Source: Parapedobacter deserti (GTDB taxonomy: Bacteria; Bacteroidota; Bacteroidia; Sphingobacteriales; Sphingobacteriaceae). Taken from it: DNA of 49,760 nt. This document shows, one piece after another, positions 1-8,500 of the stretch. Every line of letters starts with the position of its first letter. The stretch's first letter is position 1. Made by a program: the position numbers and the translations under genes. A model generated the notes under the pieces. The model was not told where the DNA came from. It searched no databases and saw nothing but the letters and a program-made list of their open reading frames with translations. Location: the NCBI RefSeq assembly GCF_042646065.1, contig NZ_JBHRTA010000031.1:1-49760 (forward strand), read 5' to 3'.

Positions 1-66
1 ACATAGATAAAGAAGGTCATGCATCCTGGGATTAAGTAAATACCTTTGCAGAAATTAAAAAGGATT

Positions 67-648
67 ATGCCCCGCTTCAAAACACTTCAACTAAAGATCA
101 CGCTTTTGGAAACCAAACCGAGCGTTTGGCGCCGGATTGTCATTCCCACCGGTTTTAATTTTTATCAGCTTCATATGGCTATCCAAGCCGCATTCGGTTG
201 GGAGAATAGTCACCTGTTTGAATTCGGCAAACGTGCGTTAAACGACCCAGATGGTATCGGGATTCCCAATGACGAGATGCCGGTAAAAGATGCCCGTCGA
301 GTAAAAATCAGTGCCATTTTCCGCAAAGTGAACGATAAGTTTACGTACGTATATGATTTCGGTGACTATTGGCAGCATCAAATCGTATTGGAGGAAATTA
401 CTGATAAAGAAATTTATACGGCGTATTGCATCGGCGGTAAAAACGAATGTCCTCCGGAAGATGTCGGTAACATCCGCGGTTACCGTGAAATGGTCGATAC
501 GTTTGCCCATGGCACAACAGCGGAAAAGCGGAGTTACCGCCAATGGCTTGGCCTACGAACAAACGAGGATTGGGACCCGGCATACTACAACCAACGCGAG
601 GTCAATAAGCGCATGGCGTTGATCGCACCGGAAGACTGGATGTTTTAA
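67..648 (+). CDS. Plasmid pRiA4b ORF-3-like protein
   Basis: The 193-residue product matches my memory of the pRiA4b ORF-3 / IS1096 TnpR-type family. It has an opening beta strand followed by KPSVWRRI, then FYQLHMAIQAAFGW and HLFEF, a central YVYDFGDYW block, and a late CPPEDVGN/GY segment, all in the family order and at the usual length of about 180-200 residues. The biochemical role of the family is unknown; members occur in accessory and plasmid DNA. I chose ATG 67 over the upstream TTG at 46 because AAAAGG lies just before it. It stands alone on the plus strand, with no mobile element recognised next to it. Family assignment is fairly sure, function is not. Confidence 0.85.
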   Translation: MPRFKTLQLKITLLETKPSVWRRIVIPTGFNFYQLHMAIQAAFGWENSHLFEFGKRALNDPDGIGIPNDEMPVKDARRVKISAIFRKVNDKFTYVYDFGDYWQHQIVLEEITDKEIYTAYCIGGKNECPPEDVGNIRGYREMVDTFAHGTTAEKRSYRQWLGLRTNEDWDPAYYNQREVNKRMALIAPEDWMF

Positions 649-839
649 GCATACCAGTTCCACAATCTTAGGGTTTGTCCTGTCGGTCGGGAGCCAGATA
701 TTCATTGAACACGATTAATTCTATCTTCGCGCCATGTTTAGCCGCGCCCTTGTTTTATTTCTATTCTTAACCAGCACATGAGTCGAGAAGATTTCCATGG
801 TGTGGTTGACTCGATTTACTGGCAGGACTGCATACCACA

Positions 840-1250
840 TCATTGTTCTAAAAACGTAGCGGCATTGATAATAGGAATATCTTTATACGGATGGAGCACG
901 AGTAAATCTTGATCTCCGGTAATGATGGCACTCGCTTTGGCGCTCAATGCAATTTCTAGAAATTTATTATCCTTCGGATCTCGGCAATCCGTTACTGTAT
1001 GGCGTGGGTTAATATATACTGCCAATGAATCGAAGTTCTCAATAATCTCTAGGCGGACAGCGAGTGGGAGATACCGATCGAATTTAGGGCGAACAAATAC
1101 ACCTTTAAACTCATCGGCCGTTGCTTTAGACAAGACTATACGCCCCATTCTTCGGGCGAGATTTAGCGCCTGCCTAGCGACGGAATTCGGCAATAAAAAT
1201 GAACTGATTAGCGTGTTGGTGTCAAATACGAATAGCTTAATCCTCTTCAC
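840..1250 (-). CDS. PIN-domain toxin (VapC-like ribonuclease)
   Basis: A 136-residue PIN-fold protein of the type annotated as putative toxin of a toxin-antitoxin pair. The acidic residues expected for a metal-dependent RNase are visible: D in FDTNTLIS near the N-terminus, E in ATADEF, D in CRDPKDNKFLE and D in ITGDQDLL. Such toxins usually cleave tRNA or rRNA when not neutralised (family knowledge; the target here is unknown). The gene overlaps the end of the upstream antitoxin gene by 14 bases, which suggests translational coupling and antitoxin-first expression. It appears intact. A stand-alone RNA-processing nuclease is possible but less likely given the partner. Confidence 0.85.
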   Translation of the reverse strand: MKRIKLFVFDTNTLISSFLLPNSVARQALNLARRMGRIVLSKATADEFKGVFVRPKFDRYLPLAVRLEIIENFDSLAVYINPRHTVTDCRDPKDNKFLEIALSAKASAIITGDQDLLVLHPYKDIPIINAATFLEQ

Positions 1251-1455
1251 TCAGTAATTGGTTTAGTTTGGCTTCGGTTAATCCCTTTTTTTTTGCTGTT
1301 TTCCCAGCTTTATCCAATAGCTTATCAAATTCAGCTTCCTTCAACTCACGGAGTATATCAGCTATTTTACGCTCATATTCTGCCTTCAGCGCAGGAGCAC
1401 TGTTTCTCCAAGCCCGGGCCAATGCACTATCAACTTCCAATACGATGCGATCCAT
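1237..1455 (-). CDS. Antitoxin partner of the PIN toxin
   Basis: A small acidic/basic helical protein of 72 residues, starting MDRIVLEVDS and ending with a KKKGLTEAKLNQLL segment. It precedes the PIN toxin in the same operon and overlaps it by 14 bases, the usual arrangement for an antitoxin of PIN toxins. The start at 1455 is preferred to an upstream in-frame ATG at 1482 because AAAGGA lies eight bases before it. The N-terminal beta strand plus helices could form a dimerising DNA-binding fold that represses the operon, but I do not recognise a named antitoxin family. The assignment rests on position and size. Confidence 0.75.
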   Translation of the reverse strand: MDRIVLEVDSALARAWRNSAPALKAEYERKIADILRELKEAEFDKLLDKAGKTAKKKGLTEAKLNQLLSEED

Positions 1456-1589
1456 GATTATGTTCCTTTCTGTCAAATGCATTTATACAAATTTACAAAA
1501 TGTTTTCATAAACCTAAACTCTCCGCTAAATTCCATAGACGCTCGTTGAAAAATTAATGCTATAGAAGATGCTGTCGGAAACCTCATTT

Positions 1590-1616
1590 AATTGTGCCGT
1601 TGTCAAAGGCACAATT
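1590..1616. other. Inverted repeat in the 1456-1737 gap
   Basis: AATTGTGCC (1590-1598) and GGCACAATT (1608-1616) form a perfect 9-bp stem with a 9-base loop. Neither strand has a clear T-tract after it, so I do not call it a terminator. It lies between the PIN/antitoxin operon and the WYL fragment. No gene is seen in this gap. Confidence 0.4.
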
Positions 1617-1688
1617 GAAAAAGTAGCATATGCCTCATAGAATTGCTCCATTTTTCATTAGGTTCCTTCGAGACAAACCCCTCAATCA

Positions 1689-1715
1689 AAAACTGCGACG
1701 CATCGTCGCAGTTTT
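1689..1715 (-). terminator. Rho-independent terminator of the WYL gene
   Basis: A perfect 12-bp stem, AAAACTGCGACG pairing with CGTCGCAGTTTT around a 3-base loop. On the minus strand it is followed by a run of T. It lies 23 bases after the WYL stop codon, in the right place and orientation to end that transcript. The symmetry would also allow it to act on rightward transcription. Confidence 0.8.
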
Positions 1716-1737
1716 GAAGATAACCTGTTGGTTCAAA

Positions 1738-2370
1738 TCACCCCAACGCCCCCCTTAGCCTCTCCTCAATTTTCAGCCGGAAATCCTGCGGCTCCAATAC
1801 CTTCACGCGTTCGCCGTGCGAGAGAATCACAGTCTCCAATTCAAAATTAGGGATCACGTCGATCGAAACCGTCACGCCCTCTTCCGATTTTGAAACGATC
1901 CGTTGCGACCCGTGTAGCGGTTTGGATAATATGTACGGAGCGGACTTCGCCGTAAAAAACAATACAATACGTTGCAGTGTCTGTCCCTCGATGCGGCTCA
2001 CGCCGACGATATCTTCAAAATAGTCAACCGGGTCGAAACACGTATTTTCAATGAACTCCGTTTCTTTGCTTTCCTCCATGCTTATAATGCGGTCAAGTGC
2101 CAGCGTAGAAATTCGCTGTAGCTCGTCGTTCCACCCAAACAAAAACCAACGATTGTTATATTGCCGCAGGTAATACGGGTGGATGATCATCTGTACAGGT
2201 ACTTCGCTGCTAAACGGGTGATACGTAAATGCCAGCACCCGTTTATAAAGGATGTGGTGAAACAAACTACCGATATGCTCTCTGCCTTGTAGATATTGGT
2301 TGGTGTCAAATCCGATGATCGGCAAAGTCTTTTTTTCAAGGAGGAACGTTTGCGTCAACGTCGGTATCAT
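1738..2370 (-). pseudogene. WYL-domain regulator, N-terminal HTH missing
   Basis: The 210 residues from M at 2370 match the C-terminal two thirds of a Bacteroidota WYL-domain transcriptional regulator: LPIIGFDTN, a short acidic helix, HPYYLRQYNNRWFLFGW and LALDRI, then the C-terminal WCX-like extension ending EERLRGALG. WYL domains sense a ligand and control an N-terminal winged helix. Intact relatives are about 330 residues, so about 120 residues including the DNA-binding domain are gone. The frame stays open to 2466, but those extra codons lie over the oppositely oriented Panacea fragment and do not look like WYL sequence. A terminator follows at 1689-1715. I read it as a rearrangement remnant, although a short WYL-only protein could still be made. 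Confidence 0.75.
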
Positions 2371-2371
2371 A

Positions 2372-2824
2372 AAAACCTTTGCACGGCCTGTCCTCAATTT
2401 AGATTTCGAAGTTTGGCAGCTTGGTCCGGTCGCAAAGGACCTCTTTGTTGATCTTAGTTCCAGCAAGCAACACCTGTTAAAAGACTACATACAAACCGCA
2501 CTGGATGACGAGGGGCGGGCATACGTGTCCGCCCAGAGACCGTTTGACGATGGTGAATTTTCCGACAGTGAGATAGCCCTCATGGACTACGTGATTGATC
2601 GGTTCGGGAAATGCACGGCCAAAGAATTAGTCGGTCTCACGCACCGTCCGCATTCACCATGGACGATGACTGCTCAAAAAAATGGGGTATTAGAAGGCCT
2701 TCTGGCCGAAAAGATTATGACCACCGACCACCAAATCGATTTCAGCACCCTGTTGGATGACGAAGGAAAACAACGTTATGCGGATCATATTGAATATCTC
2801 GATATGTCCAAATCGCTACAGTAA
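2372..2824 (+). pseudogene. Panacea (DUF4065) domain protein, 5' truncated
   Basis: About 150 residues resembling the Panacea/DUF4065 antitoxin domain: LDFEVWQLGPVAKDLF is the hallmark block, and later FGKCTAKELVGLTHRPHSPW matches the conserved TH..PW segment. Panacea proteins neutralise diverse small toxins (family knowledge). About 50 N-terminal residues of the usual domain are absent. The frame remains open back to a TTG at 2300, but that part is antisense to the WYL fragment and is not Panacea-like. No convincing start codon exists. It therefore looks like one half of a head-to-head junction at about 2370-2385, and is probably nonfunctional. A small truncated gene follows at 2866. Confidence 0.75.
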
Positions 2825-2865
2825 ACCATTGCATTTGCCCATTAACCAACCCTACATCCTACACC

Positions 2866-3009
2866 ATGTTTCAGCCCGGTACCCTTATCTATTTCAATCC
2901 GTTTTATTTTAAAAATGGAGCGGCCAGTAAACCCAAGTACTTCATTGTGTTTAAAGAAATAGACCAAGGTGTTCAAAATATCTTTATCAATAAGCAATTA
3001 GAATTATAG
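2866..3009 (+). pseudogene. Truncated N-terminus of a small unknown protein
   Basis: ATG 2866 opens a 47-residue frame beginning MFQPGTLIYFNPFYFKNG and containing KPKYFIVFKEI. This resembles the start of a Bacteroidota hypothetical protein that normally continues well beyond this length (recollection, unverified). The frame stops at 3009 right after a degenerate tail, so it is probably a 3'-truncated copy. Its position 41 bases after the Panacea fragment suggests that the two once belonged to one pair; whether it was a toxin cannot be told. Confidence 0.45.
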
Positions 3010-3022
3010 CATCTTATTTATC

Positions 3023-3133
3023 ATGAAAGCATTTTTATTTATCGCTATGATGGGCGTATCTATCAATTCATGCTCCCAAGAGCGCACCGTTAAAGAAGCC
3101 GAAAACCAGAAGGAATCCAACCAAGCGATCTAG
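3023..3133 (+). pseudogene. Lipoprotein N-terminal fragment
   Basis: ATG 3023 encodes 36 residues: a lysine start, a hydrophobic segment, a lipobox-like INSC at residues 14-17 and then a charged stretch, as in a lipoprotein signal sequence. The frame stops at 3133. In another frame the following bases could continue a protein-like sequence (SDLAVLSFVAETDW), which suggests a frameshifted remnant. No family is recognised. Confidence 0.35.
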
Positions 3134-3244
3134 CTGTTTTGTCGTTCGTTGCAGAAACAGACTGGGTTGTCCCCGGTCGGTCATGAGCCACCCACGATAA
3201 TTAATGCAGACGGGGGAATTGTGGAGGATTACATCACATTACAT

Positions 3245-3754
3245 TTATCCCACCTTCTTATAAGACAGGATTCTACGGGAGCGTCGTAAGTATTCAACCT
3301 CAACCATGTCACCCACAAGCCAATTATAGTATTCCGATTGGTTTATAAATATCTTCTCTTTTACATTTTTAGGTCTTTCGGACAGGTCTATTCTGAATTC
3401 CTTGTTTCCTTTAATCAGCTTTCCAGAAATCTTGGTCCGATAGACATATTTAACCCCATCCCTAATGTCCCTATCCAATAGTACGACATTCAGATAGTAC
3501 GCAGCTAGAACCACTACTACCGCCAGAAGGGCCGAAATAACGAGTGCCTGTCCGTAGGAGTACGAATCGATTAACTTACTATGAGTGACCTTAGCCGGGA
3601 AGTATGGCATTATAGGAGTCAACAAAAGGTAGATCAGGCAAAACAGAAGTGCATTCTTTACGGTTCGAGGACGAATGTTATCACGCAATAGCGCTTTATC
3701 ACTATCCGTTAATTCGTGTTTTTCAATGTCTATTTCCGGCTTGTGCTTCTTCAT
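3245..3754 (-). CDS. Two-helix membrane protein, unknown function
   Basis: A 169-residue protein with a charged N-terminus (MKKHKPEIDIEKHELT), two hydrophobic segments at about residues 34-52 and 70-92, and a C-terminal hydrophilic domain of about 75 residues that looks rich in beta strands (KISGKLIKGNKEFRIDLS, MVEVEYLRRSRRILSY). The topology would place the C-terminal domain on one side of the inner membrane. It overlaps the upstream gene at 3723-4007 by 32 bases, so the pair is probably translated together. I do not recognise the family; a membrane-anchored partner or immunity protein of the upstream gene is possible. Confidence 0.6.
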   Translation of the reverse strand: MKKHKPEIDIEKHELTDSDKALLRDNIRPRTVKNALLFCLIYLLLTPIMPYFPAKVTHSKLIDSYSYGQALVISALLAVVVVLAAYYLNVVLLDRDIRDGVKYVYRTKISGKLIKGNKEFRIDLSERPKNVKEKIFINQSEYYNWLVGDMVEVEYLRRSRRILSYKKVG

Positions 3755-4007
3755 ATTGATCCAAAATTATTTTACCCCATCTCCAAAGCGGCTCCGAACT
3801 CCAATCGGATTGCATGCCCAACGCATTAGGGTCGCCGTTCGGATAATTTTCGAATAAGCAAAGAAGCGTTGTGCAATTTTGTTCATCAATGGCAAAGGCG
3901 GCTTCGTTATACATTTGGTTCAGTAAATCCGGCTTCTTAGTCAAAGATACAAAAGATCCATCTTTTCTCCTGCTCACCGCTCTCAAAAAGATATGCCCGT
4001 TTACCAA
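3723..4007 (-). CDS. Hypothetical protein, possibly 5' truncated
   Basis: An open frame of 94 residues beginning at a TTG; no ATG exists between it and the in-frame stop at about 4034. It contains LLNQMYNEAAFAIDEQNCTTLLCLFENYPNG and then a tryptophan-rich SDWSSEPLWRWGKII stretch. I do not recognise a family. It shares 32 bases with the downstream membrane-protein gene. The missing good start and the decayed genes nearby make an N-terminal truncation likely. Confidence 0.45.
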   Translation of the reverse strand: MVNGHIFLRAVSRRKDGSFVSLTKKPDLLNQMYNEAAFAIDEQNCTTLLCLFENYPNGDPNALGMQSDWSSEPLWRWGKIILDQYEEAQAGNRH

Positions 4008-4234
4008 ATGAAGGACGATAGGACCTAGTTTTTAGGTCTTATCGTACCGCAAAAGGTAAAATTATCGCAAGTAGTCGATTTGTAATACTTTGTCAGTTGA
4101 TAGCAAAAGACCAATTAATGTCTACAAAAACCGGAATTTCCGATTTTCCAATTATCGCCCTTACGGTTTCCCGTAAGGAGTCCATACTTACCACGGGTAG
4201 CTTTGGAGTCAGATTCTATCACATCAACAATAGC

Positions 4235-4531
4235 ATGGCAAGCAGACACGAAATCAAATGCATCAACAAAACCAACCGTACCAACGCTCATGAGCGGATC
4301 GAGCGTATCGGCGGTATGAATGGCACCGGCACCTGGTGGTACCTCACGCAGCAGGAAGCAATTGCGGGTATCGAAGAGGGCCAGCGGGAGTTTTATGTAG
4401 CCCAGGGTGGGGCAGCCGTCAATGTCATTGTGGCCACGAGCGCCCACGGCAACAAGTACATCAAAACCGAAAACGATGGGGAGCAACCCAATAACCTACT
4501 GAGCTTACCCGAATGTCTTTTGCCTTCATAA
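4235..4531 (+). CDS. DUF3892 domain protein
   Basis: A 98-residue protein starting MASRHEIKCINKTNR and carrying IERIGG..GTWWYLTQQEAI..I..G, then VNVIVATSAHGNKYIKTENDGEQPNNLL. This is the order and spacing I know for DUF3892, a small beta-rich domain of unknown function found alone or fused to other accessory-genome domains. The frame is open upstream to 4097, but those 46 codons are not DUF3892-like, so I use ATG 4235; no strong ribosome-binding site is seen. It is a single gene between decayed material and the zinc-ribbon/cold-shock module. Confidence 0.75.
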   Translation: MASRHEIKCINKTNRTNAHERIERIGGMNGTGTWWYLTQQEAIAGIEEGQREFYVAQGGAAVNVIVATSAHGNKYIKTENDGEQPNNLLSLPECLLPS

Positions 4532-4674
4532 CCATAGAAGCAGCTGTAATTTAACTTGTTTAAGCTGGTTTCGGACGTATCATTATTTCGAAAAGCTGTG
4601 CTTCGTGATACCAAAATCCAAAGATTTTGGGAATAATAGAAAATTATTATATTGCCAAATCAATACGAATCTTT

Positions 4675-5523
4675 ATGCATGCTAAACCTGTTATCTACGA
4701 TTTTCCCATTCATTTGCGCAAAAATGAGTCAGTCAGCTCCCGTTACCTCCCATGGTTTCGCGAGGACATAATCTTGGCATTTGATTTTGGTCGATGGCTT
4801 CATACTTACATAGCCAAAAATTTATCATCGATTGATGAAGCAGCCCATTGGCAGGATAAAATTTTTTATTATCACCGCCGTGATGGAACGGCCGCGCAAT
4901 TGTGTGCGGATTTTTACGCTAAAGGCGCTTCTGTATATCATGATTATATCCATCACTATTTTTTTGACGATCAATATGGTCCGACCGTTGCTTTTCTCCG
5001 AAGATTAGATGATACCCGTTTTTTAGCTTGGCTCACTGCGGACATCGTTAAGCAAGATGGCCAAATACATTGGCCCGATAATCTGTTTGACGATCTTGCC
5101 GATATATCATATACAAACACCATTGTGGAGGAACTTACCGTTAACACTGACCCTCAGATGGCAAAAGATCGTGTGAATATTCGGCTGTCCGACCCGAATG
5201 TCTCGTTTGATGATTTTGAAAAACACGTGTATTGCTGCGACACGTGTCAAAGCGAAGAAGTTATCTATATCGAAAAAGGCTATGATTTTTACAACATTAT
5301 GGAAACCGAGTATCCATGTGGCAGGTGCGGCGAAGAAAGTGCCGCAATCAGCTCTGGCGATTTGATTTATTGTTGGGATGGCAGCGAATGGCATCCCAAG
5401 GTCGCCAATATTCCGTTAGCGTCGGGGTATTGTTTGGATTGTAGGCATTATTTTCAGAGTAAGGTTGAGGATTTGATGGTTGAATGCCGCTGTTGTGGAC
5501 AAATCAAGGAAACACAAAAGTAA
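4675..5523 (+). CDS. Zinc-ribbon protein upstream of CSD/HARP-like protein
   Basis: A 282-residue protein from ATG 4675 (an upstream TTG at 4627 is less likely). The N-terminal 180 residues are acidic and aromatic with no recognised domain. The C-terminal third holds two cysteine sets fit for zinc ribbons: C187/C188 and C191 with C215/C218, and C253/C256 with C271/C273/C274. The gene ends 51 bases before the 1149-residue cold-shock/HARP-like gene, on the same strand, and both products end in zinc-binding modules. I infer a two-gene unit acting on nucleic acid. No homologue with known function comes to mind, and no catalytic motif is seen. Base composition is similar to the partner gene and AT-richer than the restriction genes downstream. 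Confidence 0.7.
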   Translation: MHAKPVIYDFPIHLRKNESVSSRYLPWFREDIILAFDFGRWLHTYIAKNLSSIDEAAHWQDKIFYYHRRDGTAAQLCADFYAKGASVYHDYIHHYFFDDQYGPTVAFLRRLDDTRFLAWLTADIVKQDGQIHWPDNLFDDLADISYTNTIVEELTVNTDPQMAKDRVNIRLSDPNVSFDDFEKHVYCCDTCQSEEVIYIEKGYDFYNIMETEYPCGRCGEESAAISSGDLIYCWDGSEWHPKVANIPLASGYCLDCRHYFQSKVEDLMVECRCCGQIKETQK

Positions 5524-5574
5524 TTATAAAAGAATATAGTCGACTATTGTCCTACCACACTATTATCGTGATAA

Positions 5575-8500
5575 ATGTTAATTGGGCTTGTAAAATGGTT
5601 TGATTCCGAAAAGAAGTATGGCGTTGTTGGAACACCTGGCGGGAAGGAGTATTTTCTTCACATAAATAGCTTTTCGACAAACCCAAGAAAAATATTTAAG
5701 AAGACATCTATCGCCTTTCAAGAAGCTATGGATGCGAAGGGAGAAAGAAATGTGGCAAAAAAATGCCATTTGGTAGAAAAGCCCGAGGATTGGATATCGA
5801 TTTTCAGTTATTTAGGTAAGCCCGACAATGTTGGTATAGAGGTCGAAGCAATCAGATACGGTAGGAGAGGCAATCCCTATTACAGAAGAGAAACACAAAA
5901 TTTCAGTTTAATAGCATTATCAATCGAACAATTTCTTAAAGGAAAAGCTGAATCGGAAATAGTAAGTATTGTAACCGAGTATTTTGATAATGGCTTAAAT
6001 CCCGACCATTTTATTTCATACGGTGAACACATAGAAAGCGCAATAACTAAAGTGTTTCCAAATAGTTCATCCAATATGCTCAATAAGGTCTTCGTTCATT
6101 TTCGTGAAAATCTAAACGAGGAAATCCTTTTCGCCGTATGGAAGAAGAAGAAATTCCGGTTTATTTCTTACAGCGATAAAGACGATTATGAAATACCAGA
6201 AGGTATATTAAAATCGAAAATCGATGAAATCGGTGTGCCTGAGTTAAATAGAATCGCAAACTTTAGTTTCGGTCCAGAATTTTGTTCTCAACATGTCGAT
6301 ACTAAGTTCAGCCGTGTTGAACATCTCTCATCTTCTGAAATTAAGAACTTGTATCAATTTCTTGGGTTTTGCAGCGAAAATAAACAAACGCAAATGAGGT
6401 TGACGCTTAATAGCCTACTCGCGCGAAAAACCGTCGCTGAATTGGCCTCACTCGCAAGTGATCTTGATTTGATAACAGACGATACTAGCTTTGTGAAATA
6501 CAGTCGTCTTTTGCAGTTTATTCCTAGTCAGTTAAATAATGAGCATATTGGCCAAATAAAGAGGGAGTTTTATGATATAGTTTCCTCCCGATGTGTTGAT
6601 GATTTTAAACCAGAGCTTTGGATTAAAGGGATTATTGATGAAATACCATTTGAATATGTTTCAGCGGCTTTTCTCGATGGCAACACAAAAAATGAAAAAC
6701 GTATTGCTATTCTAGCCAAATCGCCACCTAACGAACAACTCGAGCTTTTAAAAGCGTTTTCAAGCAAGTATAACCACGAAAAAGCGTTCGTTTTAATCGA
6801 AGGGTTAGTGAGGAAAGAAAACTCGCTCGAATATCATTTCAAACTTTCGGAAGTCCTTTTTGACGAGGAGTTTTGGACTGACAAAAAGTGCAGTGAAATC
6901 ATTAGTTTGTTTAATAACTATGTGAGAAATGAAAGTAGCGATGCGCTGAAATATGCGCTGTTTTTAAACGGATTCGTAAAAGATGTCCCTCGAAACGAAA
7001 TTATTAAAAATATAGCCCAGCTTGGAAAGGATGATTGTAAGAGGATACTCAGTAATATTTCGGTTGATGACGAGGGATTTATTCAGAGGATACTGGAAGG
7101 AAAAGTGACGGACAAGAATATTCCCGATATTGATTGGCTTTATGATCTTGCGGACGAGTTTTTGGATCCGGCAGCCTTTATGCTTTTTGATAAAAAAGTA
7201 TTTGAAACCATTGCACAACCCGAATATTTCAAATTCTGGTCAGTTGGAAAAGCGAAGATCTTCCCAGACAACCATATCGGAAGCATTCTGAATGATAGGT
7301 TCGAAAATTATGGCCAAATTGAAACGTGGATTAGCAGCAATATCATTTCAGCCGAACATATTAGTGGCTTCCTGTTATCCTATCTTCAAAGAGGAGACCC
7401 TGTAACAGATCGGTTTATATTCTGTAAACAGCTGAACCACATAAAATATCTACTGCAATTAAATGAAACACACCTCGAAAAAATACGACAACATCGGAGC
7501 GAATTCTACACTGTAATTCTATGGTTTTTAGATAAGGAAGACGCTCTCAATTTTGAGCTGCTTAAATCGAAATTCATTTATTTCGCCCCGGATGAACAGG
7601 TTAGAATCATACGTAAGTTGTTTTTTCTTAAAGCCTCTGGGCGTTTTGAACTAACCGTTGAAAAGCTGAATGAGCTTGCACGGTTTGATGGCGATTTGTA
7701 TAAAGCAGGCTTAAATTTCAATCCTGATATACCGGTCGATATTTCAACAGATGTAGTTATTAAAGCGTTGCAGTCTTACGAGAAATATAAGCGTTTTATT
7801 GTCGAAAATGAATTATTTGCGGTGATTCTAAACGATTTAAATCTTGACAAAACAAGACGATTTAAGCTTGAGAATTATTTTGAAAGCTGTTTAGGGAGGG
7901 AAGTGGGAACGTTTGATTGGGACACACTCGGAACAATAAGCAAAATCACTGCTTTAAGCAGGAATGGTGCCAATGTAACTTATTTTGCCATAAAATTTGA
8001 ATATAATCAGTATTTGATAGAACAAATAAAAAAGTTACCTGGCAGGAAATGGAATGCCGACGCAGGTCACTGGGGCGTTCCGTTACAGTATGAAAAGGAG
8101 GTTCTAGCATTTGGAAGAAAGAATCATTTCTTTTTTGATTTTGAAGGCAGTAACTACTCGAACAACACGCATTTAGTTGTGTTTGAAAGAAAAGACCGAC
8201 CAAACGGAATTTCATTTTGCGAGGGCAGGCTGGCAAATCGACCGCACAAGCGTTTTAATAAAAAGTTTTGGTGGTGTGCTGGCCAGCCTTGCTTTAGTAA
8301 ATGCGAAACAATTCACCCAACTGAAGAATGGGAACAGTACACCTTGCTTGATTTTTGCGAGATATTAGGTTTCGAAACGGATGAAATTAACCAAATGGGA
8401 GATTTTGTTCCTAAAGGTCATTATTATTTATTTATTGCGCTAATTAACCGCTTTAACAGATTGCTTGATAAATTATATTGTCGTGACTGTAATCATATTT

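Noticed and set aside
1535..1548. The 14-mer ATAGACGCTCGTTG, also at 47914-47927
   Set aside because: Flanks do not match and no element boundary is seen; probably chance or an old remnant.
1728..1740. GGTTCAAATC, resembling a tRNA T-arm
   Set aside because: No acceptor, D or anticodon arms around it; it lies at the end of the WYL gene next to a terminator.
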